From Trichocoleus desertorum ATA4-8-CV12 (GTDB lineage: Bacteria > Cyanobacteriota > Cyanobacteriia > FACHB-46), in contig JAHHIL010000002.1 of assembly GCA_019358975.1 (NCBI GenBank), forward strand, positions 62,001 to 126,000: a stretch of 64,000 nucleotides of DNA. The letters run 5' to 3'. Of this stretch, positions 16,609 to 26,007 are shown in pieces. The notes under the pieces were generated by a model. It worked only from the letters and a program-made list of their open reading frames with translations, was not told the DNA's origin and searched no databases. Positions within the stretch are counted from its first letter, which is position 1. Every line of letters begins with the position of its first letter. The translations under genes and the position numbers were made by a program.

Positions 16609-17904
16609 ATGTCCCAAGCTTCTCGGATACGTCAGTTTCGTGTCTTCTCACTAACCAGCTTGTATTCGGTGGCATCCACAGCCTCGTTTACGACTCTGAT
16701 TTGGGCAGCTAATGCTAGATTTTTGCCAGAAGCAGCTGTTGGGCAGACGGAACTGCAGTCTTTAACTATTGGTCAGAATCCCCCTAATTCTAATCAGCCA
16801 GTTGGCGATCGCCAGCCGCTACCCCTCGTTGTCCCAGCAAGCCCTGTTGCACCAGCCGTACAGCCACTGCCTAGCACTTTTCCCACAGCACCACTGCCTA
16901 ATTCCTTCCCTGCCAATCCACCCAATGCCCGAACTCAGTTCGATCTCTATCGACTAGGACCTGGAGATGCAATCGGTGTAATTGTTAATCGTTTTCCTGA
17001 TTTAAGTTTTACAGCCAACGTCAATCCCGAAGGCAACATTACAGCACCACTACTAGGAACGATTTCGGTTACAGGTCTCACTTTAGAAGAAGTTCAAGAA
17101 CGGTTGCGCATCGGCTTTAATCGGTATGTAATCGACCCAATGGTGACAGTCAACCTGGGAGCGCAACGCCCAGTGCAAGTGACCATTCTGGGAGAAGTTA
17201 CCAAGCCAGGTTTTTACCCTGTGCCCGGAGGGCAACCTCGGATCTCAAATGCTTTGCTAGCAGCGGGCGGCGCTACAAACCGAGCCGACTTAAGAGCAGT
17301 TCAGGTGCGTCGTACTTTAATTGATGGCACCGTAATTGAACAAAAAGTTGATTTGTTCACCCCCCTTGCCAACGGTGGCCAACTGCCAAACCTGCGTCTA
17401 GAAGATGGAGATGCGATCGTCATACCTAAACTAGATATAGGTATAGAGCAGGACTATGACCGTAATCTAGTTGCCCGCTCGACCCTTTCAAAGCAACAAA
17501 TTACAGTTCGAGTTTTAAGTTATGCCGGGAATGGCATTGGCAACATCAACCTTGCCAATGGCAGTACCTTCTTAGATGCTTTAACTGCAATTAGCCCCAA
17601 TTTGGAGAATACCAGACTCAAGAAAATTGCTCTGATCCGCTTCGATCAAGAGCAAGGTAAAGCAATTACCAAAGAATTAAATGCTAAGAAAGCTTTGATG
17701 GGCGATGTTTCCCAAAATGTCCCACTCCAAGATAATGATGTCATTGTTGTGGGTCGTAATTTGGTGGGTCGAATTACGTATGCTCTAAATACGTTTACTC
17801 AACCATTCCGCGATATTTTAGGATTTTTATTGTTCTTTGACGAAATTTCCGATAGTGCTAGTGACCTCTTCGGCCCTGGTTCTAATGATGACAATGACGA
17901 TTAA
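16609..17904 (+). CDS. Polysaccharide biosynthesis/export protein (Wza/OPX family)
   Basis: A 431-residue exporter of the outer-membrane polysaccharide export family. An N-terminal signal region (about 10-45) precedes a Pro/Ala-rich linker. The Poly_export domain (about 117-200) includes YRLGPGDAIGVIVN and GNITAPLLGTISVTGLTLEEVQERL, and SLBB-like domains follow (VTILGEVTKPGFYPV, ISNALLAAGGATNRADL). The C-terminal NTFTQPFRDILGFLLFF may be the membrane-inserting helix seen in OPX proteins. No lipobox Cys is apparent. It pairs with the Wzc/GumC-type protein downstream. Confidence 0.88.
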   Translation: MSQASRIRQFRVFSLTSLYSVASTASFTTLIWAANARFLPEAAVGQTELQSLTIGQNPPNSNQPVGDRQPLPLVVPASPVAPAVQPLPSTFPTAPLPNSFPANPPNARTQFDLYRLGPGDAIGVIVNRFPDLSFTANVNPEGNITAPLLGTISVTGLTLEEVQERLRIGFNRYVIDPMVTVNLGAQRPVQVTILGEVTKPGFYPVPGGQPRISNALLAAGGATNRADLRAVQVRRTLIDGTVIEQKVDLFTPLANGGQLPNLRLEDGDAIVIPKLDIGIEQDYDRNLVARSTLSKQQITVRVLSYAGNGIGNINLANGSTFLDALTAISPNLENTRLKKIALIRFDQEQGKAITKELNAKKALMGDVSQNVPLQDNDVIVVGRNLVGRITYALNTFTQPFRDILGFLLFFDEISDSASDLFGPGSNDDNDD

Positions 17905-18032
17905 GTGACAAGATACTTAAGTAACAAAGCGTAGCCAAATCTGCAACTAACTAGAAATGCTAGGTTACCTTAGAAGCTAACCTGCTTTATTCCCCCTTTC
18001 CCTGTCCCCATCTACTGCATTTTCCTGCTGCT

Positions 18033-20228
18033 ATGACTCCCCCCTTTGTCAAACGTTATCTCATTGCTCTGGATCGACATAAATGGGCTGGACTTGCGGG
18101 TTTTGCCCTAATTATGGGTGCCTCTGTATTAGTAGCGGCTCAACCAGAGGAAGCGCCTACCTACGTCGCCCAAGGAGCGCTAGCTAACAATCGCCCCCCT
18201 GTGACATTTTCTGAAACAGGGACTCAGATCCAGGCGCAAGGACAAGTTCTCAGTCCAGAAATTCTCCTAGCCGATAATGTGGTTGAGGCTGCAGCCAGCC
18301 AGGTCAATGCTGAGCCGAGTGAAGTAAAGCGCAACACCACGGTAGAAGAACCTAAAAAGGGCAAAGATAACAAAGACAATAATGCAGGTGGTTCATTCAT
18401 CGTTACCTATCGAGATGGTAGTGATCCAACGCGAGCCGCTGAGGCAGCTAAGGCATTGATGAATGGGATGGTGGAACAAAGTCGCCTCATCAATACAGCG
18501 CGTTTGCGGGCAATTATTCAGGAGCTCAATCAGCGTTTACCTCAAGCGACTAAAGAGCTGAGAGATGCAGAACAAAAGCTAGAGCAGTATGACCGCCGAG
18601 AAGGTCCTGCTTTGGTGGCGGCTCAAAACGGCAATGTAATTACGGCGATTCAAAACGCCGAGGAACAGCAACGGCAACTCCGCCTAGCCATGGAAGGGAC
18701 AATGGCTCAAATGCGGAGCCTACAGCAAAGATTGGGCTTAAATCCTGAGCAAGCGTACGCATCCTCTGCTCTCAGCGCCGATCCAATTATTGCCAATTTA
18801 CGAGCCCAAATTTACCAAAACGAATCGCAGATCGCGTTGCTGGCCCAGGACTTACGGTCTGAGCATCCCACAATGATTGATTTGCGCAATAAGCAGCAAG
18901 CTTACGAGCAGATGCTACAACAACGCGCTTCTGAAGTGGTGGGTGGAAACCAAGTTGCCGCACCATTGCTTGGTGGCAATCAAATTCGTCGAGACAGTAG
19001 CTTAGACCCAGCGAGGCAGCAGTTGGCCAACCAACTGACCGCTTTACAAACCCAATTGGATACCATGCGCCAGCAGATTGCGTCTGCAGCTCGAACTGAG
19101 CAAGAAATGCGGCGTGAATATGCCGTACTGCCTAACAAACAATTGGAGCGAACTCGCCTAGAACAGCAGGCAACTCTGAAACGTGCCTTCTATGACCGGA
19201 TGCAGGCGGCTCTAGTTGATGCCAAGGCCGCAGAGGCAGAAACGGCTAGTAGTTTGACGATCGCGAAGCCCCCAGAGGTTTCGCAAGATGTGAAAGCTCC
19301 TAAGAATGCTCCTTTGACGTTGGGAATTGGGGCTCTGGTCGGGTTGTTAGTAGGCGGCGGCTTAATCTTGCTACTAGACTCTCTCGAAGGCAAATTCTAC
19401 ACCTTGGAGGACGTACGAGAAGCACTACGTCAGCGCGAGATCGCCATTCTGGGTGTTTTACCGCTGTTGCCTGGGGCTGATTCTTACAACGGTGAGATTC
19501 CAGTTGTAGTCGATCCAGAATCTCCCTACGCCGACTTCTACGAGCGCTTGCGGAGTAATTTACGCCGCGTCGAAGGCAAGATGCTTAAAGTGATCTTGGT
19601 GACGAGCGTAGTGGGTCAAGAAGGTAAGACCATTAGTGCTTACAACTTAGCGATCGCCTCGGCCAGAGCAGGCAAGCGGACTTTGATTATTGAAACGGAT
19701 TTGCGATCGCCCTCTCAAGCGAGATCCCTTAAAATCACTCCAGATCCAGACAGTGTGATTGAACCGCTACGCTACTATGGCCAATTTGGCGACTGCATCC
19801 GTCTAGTCCCTGATATAGAAAACCTTTACATTGTCCCTAGCACCGGGCCACAACGTCAGGCTGCTGCGATTTTAGAGTCTAGCGAAATGCGCCGTCTGTT
19901 GGAGGATGTGCGAGGACGCTTTGATGTAGTCATTCTCGATACACCTTCGCTCAGCCTTTGCAATGATGCTCTCTTGTTAGAGCCTTATAGCGATGGCATG
20001 CTCCTCGTCACCCGACCCGGTTATACCGAGGATAGCTTGTTAGCTGAAGCCACTGACCAGCTGGCTGAATCAGACTTCCGGCTCTTGGGCGCTATCATCA
20101 ATGGCGTGGACATTCCCGTACAATCTATTGAGCCTTTAGAGGACGACGAACTCATCGTTCAGGCACTAGATGAGCCAGATGCTGAAGACCTAGAGCAAGT
20201 AGCCACTGGTGGTAGAGACTACCGTTAG
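18033..20228 (+). CDS. Wzc/GumC-type polysaccharide chain-length protein with BY-kinase-like domain
   Basis: A 731-residue inner-membrane protein that should control polymer length and export with the Wza-type partner. A Wzz part has a first membrane helix (about 18-36), a long periplasmic coiled coil (about 150-390) and a second helix (about 428-450). The cytoplasmic part resembles tyrosine autokinases: GQEGKTISAYNLA replaces the usual GEGKST loop, LIIETDLRSP has Glu in place of the first Walker A' Asp, and VVILDTPS is Walker B. The C-terminus holds one tyrosine rather than a cluster. Kinase activity is therefore uncertain. Confidence 0.85.
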   Translation: MTPPFVKRYLIALDRHKWAGLAGFALIMGASVLVAAQPEEAPTYVAQGALANNRPPVTFSETGTQIQAQGQVLSPEILLADNVVEAAASQVNAEPSEVKRNTTVEEPKKGKDNKDNNAGGSFIVTYRDGSDPTRAAEAAKALMNGMVEQSRLINTARLRAIIQELNQRLPQATKELRDAEQKLEQYDRREGPALVAAQNGNVITAIQNAEEQQRQLRLAMEGTMAQMRSLQQRLGLNPEQAYASSALSADPIIANLRAQIYQNESQIALLAQDLRSEHPTMIDLRNKQQAYEQMLQQRASEVVGGNQVAAPLLGGNQIRRDSSLDPARQQLANQLTALQTQLDTMRQQIASAARTEQEMRREYAVLPNKQLERTRLEQQATLKRAFYDRMQAALVDAKAAEAETASSLTIAKPPEVSQDVKAPKNAPLTLGIGALVGLLVGGGLILLLDSLEGKFYTLEDVREALRQREIAILGVLPLLPGADSYNGEIPVVVDPESPYADFYERLRSNLRRVEGKMLKVILVTSVVGQEGKTISAYNLAIASARAGKRTLIIETDLRSPSQARSLKITPDPDSVIEPLRYYGQFGDCIRLVPDIENLYIVPSTGPQRQAAAILESSEMRRLLEDVRGRFDVVILDTPSLSLCNDALLLEPYSDGMLLVTRPGYTEDSLLAEATDQLAESDFRLLGAIINGVDIPVQSIEPLEDDELIVQALDEPDAEDLEQVATGGRDYR

Positions 20229-20555
20229 CAACAAGTAGAGCGATCGCGTATTTAGGGCAAGTAAGAGGGGCTGCGATCGCGTAGCAACTTGCTTGCTAGA
20301 ACTTGAACTAGTAGCTCAACGGACTAGTTCAATCGAATCTTGTCTTGATCTCCGTAAAAAGCCTGATTTCGCAATTGGTACAATTGAACATACTGGTAAA
20401 CATGGCATTTTACCCTTTCAGCTTTAAATTTTTATAAGCTTGTGGCCATTTAACTCTGAGGCACAACGCGCCCGGAAATAAAGCCCAACCATTAAACTAA
20501 GCAAACTAAATGTCCACCAGCTTAACTTGATTGGGTTTCTCTACCACCCTTTAAC
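20229..20555. other. Spacer with inverted repeat before the HD-GYP gene
   Basis: A perfect 10-bp inverted repeat TTGAACTAGT (20303-20312) and ACTAGTTCAA (20323-20332) is separated by 10 bases. Two GCGATCGCGTA words lie upstream (from about 20240 and 20273). No T-run follows the inverted repeat, so it may be an operator for the downstream regulator or a weak terminator of the EPS operon. Nothing else is recognised in these 327 bp. Confidence 0.4.
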
Positions 20556-21602
20556 ATGAGGTTCCCAGTGAACGGTCTTGAGCTAGAACGGCCCAAAATT
20601 CTGGTAGTAGATGACCACCCAGCCAGCCGGATGACGGCTGTGGCTTTACTTTCTGTGGAAGGATACGATGTTCTAGAAGCAGACAGTGGGCCTGCAGCTT
20701 TGACTTGTGTCACTGAGGGCAACCCTGACTTGATTCTCCTAGATGTGATGATGCCAGGAATGGATGGCTTTGAAGTGTGTCGTCGGTTAAAACAAGATGA
20801 GCAGACCCGGCTCACTCCAGTCATTTTTATTACCGCATTAAACGATCGACGGGCGAGACTCAAAGGGATTGAGGCAGGGGGAGACGATTTTCTTACGAAA
20901 CCGTTTGACCAGTTAGAGCTATCGGCTCGTGTGAAGTCTTTGGTGGGCCAAAAACGGCTAAATGAAGACTTAGATCATGCTGAGCAAGTACTTTTTTCCA
21001 TTGCTCGCACCGTAGAGAGCCGTGACCCCAATACTGGTGATCACTGCGAACGCCTAGTAATGCGGGTTAAAGCTTTTGGAGAATACCTGAATCTATCTCG
21101 GAGTGAAGTGCGAGACTTAATGTGGGCAGGGTACCTGCACGACATTGGAAAAGTTGGAATTCCGGATGCTGTCTTGCTAAAAACAGCGGGCTTTACTCCA
21201 GAAGAATGGGAAGTAATGAAGCAGCATGTGCTAATTGGGGAAAAGATTTGCCAGCCTCTGAGAACCATGCGGGGCGTGTTGCCAATCATTCGCCATCACC
21301 ACGAGCGTTGGAATGGTTCGGGATACCCCGATGGGCTAGCTGGCAGTGACATTCCTTCTCTCGTCCAAGTCTTTCAGCTGATTGATATCTACGATGCCCT
21401 AACTCATGAGCGGCCTTACAAGCGAGCTTATAGCCCAGAGGAAGCCATCTCTATTTTGCTAGAAGAAACAGACAGGGGCTGGCGAAATCCTAAGCTAGTG
21501 AAACAGTTCCAGGATTTTGTTTATCAAAGTGAGATCAAACCGTTGCTCTCAAATCCCCAAGTTGAAACAGTTTCTCACCTGCTAGAATCACCTGTGAGTT
21601 AA
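20556..21602 (+). CDS. Response regulator with HD-GYP cyclic-di-GMP phosphodiesterase domain
   Basis: A 348-residue two-domain protein. The receiver (about 12-125) has the phospho-Asp in [14 protein letters not shown], the acidic pair in VVDDHPAS and the Lys in FLTKPFD. The HD-GYP domain (about 140-330) keeps DHCERL, the HD pair in [13 protein letters not shown] in [16 protein letters not shown] and the GYP triad, so hydrolysis of c-di-GMP is expected. It starts at ATG 20556. Its place right after the EPS genes fits c-di-GMP control of matrix production, although that link is inferred from position only. Confidence 0.93.
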   Translation: MRFPVNGLELERPKILVVDDHPASRMTAVALLSVEGYDVLEADSGPAALTCVTEGNPDLILLDVMMPGMDGFEVCRRLKQDEQTRLTPVIFITALNDRRARLKGIEAGGDDFLTKPFDQLELSARVKSLVGQKRLNEDLDHAEQVLFSIARTVESRDPNTGDHCERLVMRVKAFGEYLNLSRSEVRDLMWAGYLHDIGKVGIPDAVLLKTAGFTPEEWEVMKQHVLIGEKICQPLRTMRGVLPIIRHHHERWNGSGYPDGLAGSDIPSLVQVFQLIDIYDALTHERPYKRAYSPEEAISILLEETDRGWRNPKLVKQFQDFVYQSEIKPLLSNPQVETVSHLLESPVS

Positions 21603-21654
21603 TCGTAGTAGAACCACGGTATACTCCGGTGGAACAGACTGGAATCAGAAGGGA

Positions 21655-23022
21655 ATGGTAGCGGTAGCAATTTTAGCGGCTGGACGTGGAACACGTATGA
21701 AGTCGAACTTACCCAAGGTTTTACATGGCTTGGGTGGGCGATCGCTGGTGGAACGGGTTCTTAATAGTTTGTCTGAGATTGAGCCATCTCGACGAATCGT
21801 AATCGTCGGCTATCAAGGGCATCTTGTCCAAAAAGCTTTAGCATCTTTTACCGATGTTGAGTTTGTAGAGCAGGCAGAGCAGAAAGGGACAGGGCATGCC
21901 ATTCAGCAGTTATTGCCTCATTTAGCAGGTTTCCAAGACGATTTGCTAGTGCTGAATGGAGACGTGCCACTCCTGCGGCCAGAAACATTGCAACAGTTGT
22001 TAAAAACGCATCAGCAACACCAAAACGCTGCAACCATTTTGACGGCTCAACTGCCCAATCCTAAAGGGTATGGGCGGGTCTTCTGCGATAGCCAAAACAT
22101 TGTGAAGCAAATTGTGGAAGACCGAGACTGCACTCCTGCCCAGAAGCAAAATCATCGAATTAATGCGGGGGTGTATTGTTTCCGATGGCCTGATTTGGAG
22201 CGGGTACTCCCCCAGCTAAAAGCAAACAATGATCAACAAGAGTACTACCTCACAGACACGGTGAACTTCTTAGAGCCAGTCATGTCGGTAGACGTGGAAG
22301 ATTATCAAGAAATTCTGGGCATTAACGACCGTAAGCAATTGGCGGGTGCTTATGAGATTTTGCAGACTAGGGTAAAAGATGACTGGATGGATGCAGGTGT
22401 TACTCTGGTAGACCCAGACAGCATCACGATCGATGAAACCGTCCAAATTGAACCGGATGTGGTGATTGAACCCCAAACTCACTTGCGCGGCAAAACCACG
22501 ATTCGTGCGGGCGCTCGTATTGGCCCTGGTAGCTTGATCGAGAACAGTGAGATTGGTGAAAAAGTCACCGTTCTTTACTCTGTTGTTACGGACAGTACGG
22601 TGAAGTCTGCGGCTCGGATTGGTCCCTATGCTCATCTTCGGGATCATGTAGAGGTAGGCTCTGGCTGCCGCATTGGTAACTTTGTCGAGATCAAGAGCAG
22701 TACTTTAGGCGATCGCACCAACGTAGCCCATCTGTCTTACCTCGGCAACGCAACTCTAGGTGAGCGAGTGAATATCGGGGCGGGTACCATCACCGCTAAC
22801 TACGATGGGGTGAACAAGCATCCGACTGTGATTGGCGATCGCACTAAAACAGGTTCCAATAGCGTACTGGTAGCTCCCGTCACCTTAGGGGCAGATGTCA
22901 CTGTGGCAGCAGGTTCCGTCGTGACCAAAGATGTCTCCGATGATTCTTTGGTGATTGCTCGTGCCCGTCAGGTGACGAGAGTGGGCTGGCGCATGAAACC
23001 GCAGGCTGGAAGTGAGGGGTGA
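21655..23022 (+). CDS. glmU: Bifunctional GlmU: N-acetylglucosamine-1-phosphate uridyltransferase and glucosamine-1-phosphate acetyltransferase
   Basis: A 455-residue enzyme making UDP-GlcNAc for peptidoglycan, lipopolysaccharide and exopolysaccharide. The N-terminal pyrophosphorylase (1-230) shows [37 protein letters not shown] and NAGVYCF. The C-terminal left-handed beta helix (about 250-440) has hexapeptide repeats, the [12 protein letters not shown] histidine region and [15 protein letters not shown]. Length matches E. coli GlmU (456). The start is ATG 21655, with GAAGGG just upstream. Its closeness to the EPS locus may help supply amino-sugar precursors. Confidence 0.96.
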   Translation: MVAVAILAAGRGTRMKSNLPKVLHGLGGRSLVERVLNSLSEIEPSRRIVIVGYQGHLVQKALASFTDVEFVEQAEQKGTGHAIQQLLPHLAGFQDDLLVLNGDVPLLRPETLQQLLKTHQQHQNAATILTAQLPNPKGYGRVFCDSQNIVKQIVEDRDCTPAQKQNHRINAGVYCFRWPDLERVLPQLKANNDQQEYYLTDTVNFLEPVMSVDVEDYQEILGINDRKQLAGAYEILQTRVKDDWMDAGVTLVDPDSITIDETVQIEPDVVIEPQTHLRGKTTIRAGARIGPGSLIENSEIGEKVTVLYSVVTDSTVKSAARIGPYAHLRDHVEVGSGCRIGNFVEIKSSTLGDRTNVAHLSYLGNATLGERVNIGAGTITANYDGVNKHPTVIGDRTKTGSNSVLVAPVTLGADVTVAAGSVVTKDVSDDSLVIARARQVTRVGWRMKPQAGSEG

Positions 23023-23069
23023 GACTCAGATTTCATCCCTCATCTTTTTCTCCGATTCCTTACGCCCCT

Positions 23070-23369
23070 CTACGCAACACAGGCCTGAAAAATCAACTGA
23101 TGCCAAACTTGTTTGAGCACTCTAGCAATTAAGATTCGTTCTTCAATTGAGCAGTGGAACTGGTCGAGTAAAGGCGCAACTCGACTTGCTTCTTCACTTG
23201 AGATGCCGTAACGGAGTAGCTCTTGTTCGTAGGCTTGATCTCTCATCTCCTTGACTGGATCTCGCCCCTGAGCTAAAAGCTCTAGGTATTCCTCATCAGA
23301 CATACCCAAGTCAATAATTTGTGGCTGACAATTTTGTGAATGATGTGGCACAGTTTGGCTCTGTAGCAT
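23070..23369 (-). CDS. Hypothetical protein, 99 residues
   Basis: A small acidic, probably all-helical soluble protein. Visible segments are SDEEYLELLAQGRDPVKEMRDQAYEQELL and CSIEERILIARVLKQVWHQL. There are no metal, nucleotide or membrane motifs. ATG 23369 and ATG 23303 (MSDEEYLELL) are both possible starts; the shorter begins at the more structured part. It converges on glmU. I do not recognise a family. Confidence 0.5.
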   Translation of the reverse strand: MLQSQTVPHHSQNCQPQIIDLGMSDEEYLELLAQGRDPVKEMRDQAYEQELLRYGISSEEASRVAPLLDQFHCSIEERILIARVLKQVWHQLIFQACVA

Positions 23370-23557
23370 TGCGTAAGGTGACTCTAAGCACCCAGGCTAC
23401 TGAGCAGATTGGTTACTGCTGTAATTAAGTAGCCTAATAAGTTGCTTCCATTCAGAGTGCCCGTTTAAGCCCTATAGCACTCAGATCTCAGCCCTTAGTT
23501 GTTTATAACCTGCTAATTAGCTGAGAAAGGATGGGTGATTTTTGATGCTACAGAGGC

Positions 23558-25336
23558 TTACTGCTTTGAGATTTCTGCGATGGCGGCAGAGGTGTTTTCG
23601 GGAGTACTAGCTGCAACCCAACGGCTAGCAATGGGCATACGCCATCCCGTACCAAAGGCGCGATCGGTAATTTTGATGCCAGGCGGCGCTTGACGGCGCT
23701 TGAACTCAGACCGTGTGACCATTTTGACGACGCGATCGACCACGGCAGCATCGTGCCCCGAAGCCACGATCGCATCAGGGGGTTGGTGCTCATGAATAAA
23801 GCGATCGAGAATGTCGTCTAGAACGTCGTAGGGTGGCAAAGAATCCTGGTCTACCTGTCCGGGCTTGAGTTCGGCACTAGGAGGCTTGGTGAGGACGTGA
23901 GTAGGGACAACCTCAGCTTGGGAATTTTGGATTTTGGACTTTAAATTGGAGAACTGGTGGGATTCGCAGGGGGAGTTGAGCCACTCACAGAGGGCGTAAA
24001 CACAGGTTTTGGGGACATCAGCGATCGCCGCCAAACCACCGTTCATGTCGCCGTAGAGGGTACAGTAGCCAACTGCCATTTCGGATTTGTTGCCTGTTGA
24101 GAGCAGCAGATGACCAAACTTATTGGCGATCGCCATTAACAAGTTGCCCCGAATCCGGGATTGAATATTTTCTTCAGCAATCCCAGGAGCAGTACCTGTA
24201 AATAAGTCGGTTAGACCTTGGTCGTAGTCCTGCATCAAACTACCGATGGGCAGGGTGTGAGTCTTGATCCCTAAGTTGTTAGCTAAATCCAGGGCATCGG
24301 TGATCGAGTGGTCGGAACTGTGGGGCGAGGGCATCAGCACGCCCAGGACGTTTTCTGGCCCCAAAGCTTCTGCGGCGATCGCGGCTACCAATGAGGAGTC
24401 AATGCCACCACTCAGGCCCAGCACCACTTGAGAAAAGCCACACTTACGCGCATAGTCTTGTACTCCTAGAACTAGAGCAGACCAAATTTCTGCGGTTTCG
24501 GAGCTTGGGTTGGAGGCGATCGCCGCAGGTGAATTCAGCGCTCTTAAATCCTGTTGTTCTGGGTCATACTCTAGCAGCACCAAGTCACTGGCAAACGCCT
24601 GCGCCTGAGCAATTAGTTCTCCTTGCCGATTCAGAGCAAAGCTGTTGCCATCAAAAATTAAGTCATCATTGCCGCCGACTTGATTGACATAAATAATCGG
24701 TTGCTGATAGCGAGTGGCGCTATACCGCAACATAGCAATGCGGGTTTGCTGCTTGCCAACGCTGTAGGGAGAAGCAGAAAGGTTGATGGTGAACGCTACG
24801 CCTGCTTGAGCTAAATCGGCGATCGGATTGGTCGTATAGCTGCGCTTGCCCCAAAATTCTTCATCGTTCCAAAGGTCTTCGCAGATGGTCACACCCATAG
24901 GCACAGAGTCGAGTTGGAAGTGATTGATCTGGCGACCTGGCTCGAAGTAGCGATCTTCGTCAAAGACATCGTAAGTAGGTAACAGTCGCTTATGAAAAAT
25001 CTGCTGCACCTGCTGCTGCTCTAGAAGTGCAGTGCTGTTAAATAGAGGTTTGCCGCCTTCTTTTAGCGATCGCGCATTCAACTCTACGGTTCCGACTAAA
25101 GCGGCCAATCCGGGTGGTAAATCCTGGGCCAACTGCTGTAGAACTCGCTGCATCGCTGCAATAAAGCTGGGATCTAGCAGCAGATCACGGGGTGGGTAGC
25201 CACACAGCGAGAGTTCTGGAGTCAGGAGTAGACGTGCGCCTTGGGCCGCCGCTTGTTGGGCTGCTGCCAGAATTCGCTGAGCATTCCCAGTCAAATCGCC
25301 AATGGTGGGATTAAGTTGAGCGATCGCAATTTTCAT
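23558..25336 (-). CDS. nadE: Glutamine-dependent NAD+ synthetase
   Basis: A 592-residue enzyme amidating nicotinic acid adenine dinucleotide to NAD+. The N-terminal nitrilase-type glutaminase (1-265) has the Glu-Lys-Cys triad in TPELSLCGY, FHKRLLPTYDVFDE and GVTICEDLW. The C-terminal synthetase has the pyrophosphatase loop LGLSGGIDSSLVAA (about 305-318) and RIRGNLLMAIANK, STGNKSEMAVGYCTLYGDM and KPPSAELKPGQ. An insertion (about residues 458-475, FSNLKSKIQNSQ) replaces a short loop and is encoded by a sequence resembling a dispersed intergenic repeat. Confidence 0.94.
   Translation of the reverse strand: MKIAIAQLNPTIGDLTGNAQRILAAAQQAAAQGARLLLTPELSLCGYPPRDLLLDPSFIAAMQRVLQQLAQDLPPGLAALVGTVELNARSLKEGGKPLFNSTALLEQQQVQQIFHKRLLPTYDVFDEDRYFEPGRQINHFQLDSVPMGVTICEDLWNDEEFWGKRSYTTNPIADLAQAGVAFTINLSASPYSVGKQQTRIAMLRYSATRYQQPIIYVNQVGGNDDLIFDGNSFALNRQGELIAQAQAFASDLVLLEYDPEQQDLRALNSPAAIASNPSSETAEIWSALVLGVQDYARKCGFSQVVLGLSGGIDSSLVAAIAAEALGPENVLGVLMPSPHSSDHSITDALDLANNLGIKTHTLPIGSLMQDYDQGLTDLFTGTAPGIAEENIQSRIRGNLLMAIANKFGHLLLSTGNKSEMAVGYCTLYGDMNGGLAAIADVPKTCVYALCEWLNSPCESHQFSNLKSKIQNSQAEVVPTHVLTKPPSAELKPGQVDQDSLPPYDVLDDILDRFIHEHQPPDAIVASGHDAAVVDRVVKMVTRSEFKRRQAPPGIKITDRAFGTGWRMPIASRWVAASTPENTSAAIAEISKQ
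23919..23950. repeat. Repeat-derived insertion inside nadE
   Basis: On the minus strand this stretch contains AAAGTCCAAAATCCAAAATTCC (interrupted here only for length: AAAGTCCAAAATCC then AAAATTCC). This is the low-complexity word type that I recall as a common dispersed intergenic repeat in filamentous cyanobacteria. It is in frame and codes for NLKSKIQNSQ within NadE. Confidence 0.55.
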
Positions 25337-25499
25337 CTACAGCTTGCTTAAATCTTTTGAGGCTTGGCTGTTTTCAGTTTAAATGAGTTGTCAGATTAGT
25401 TCTGGTTTAGGTAGGCAAATCGAGGTGTTGCTCAACTTCGACTCATCCACGCTACAGTTTTAATGAATTTGGTTGGGCTCGTGTCTGAAGCAATAGGTA

Positions 25500-25988
25500 A
25501 TGGAACTTAATCGTTTACTCTACGAGAAATCAGTCCCTGACAAAGGCCATTTGATTATTCCATTTGTCTTTGGCATGGCAGACACAGCCTATATCTACTC
25601 CTACAGGCTTTTAGCAGAGGCAGGGCATAAAAGTGAGTGGCATCAAGCAGAAAATCCAGCGCAGATGTACTCTAGCTCCCTGAAGGAAATTATCTGTATT
25701 GCTCAGGAGCATTTAGCGCGAAACTTCTTCTATGAGACTAGTGCAGAGAGTTTTAAGCATCGCTATACCTACTGTCATAACTTGATTATTGTCTCAGAAA
25801 TGGCAGGTAAATATTTCTATGATCACTACCCCCCTAGCCGACTCACTAACATCGCTGCCCCCAAGATTTTTGGGAGTGAAGCTGAGTGTATCAACTGGGT
25901 ACAGCAAGGTTTAGATCACGCTCGCTCTAGCTCCAAACCAGAAAGCCGAACAGAAACTGTAGAGCCTGGTTTGTTGCCGCCCGACTAA
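25500..25988 (+). CDS. Hypothetical protein, 162 residues
   Basis: A soluble protein without recognised domain. Features are the start MELNRLLYEKSVPDKGHLIIPF at ATG 25500, preceded by AGGTA, a helical and aromatic-rich middle (YIYSYRLLAEAGHKSEWHQAE, HLARNFFYETSAESFKHRYTY) and a disordered Ser/Pro-rich tail. His and Tyr residues are frequent, but no metal motif is clear. It converges on priA with a 19-bp gap. No function can be proposed. Confidence 0.6.
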   Translation: MELNRLLYEKSVPDKGHLIIPFVFGMADTAYIYSYRLLAEAGHKSEWHQAENPAQMYSSSLKEIICIAQEHLARNFFYETSAESFKHRYTYCHNLIIVSEMAGKYFYDHYPPSRLTNIAAPKIFGSEAECINWVQQGLDHARSSSKPESRTETVEPGLLPPD

Positions 25989-26007
25989 TGTTTTGGTTGG
26001 GCTGAAT

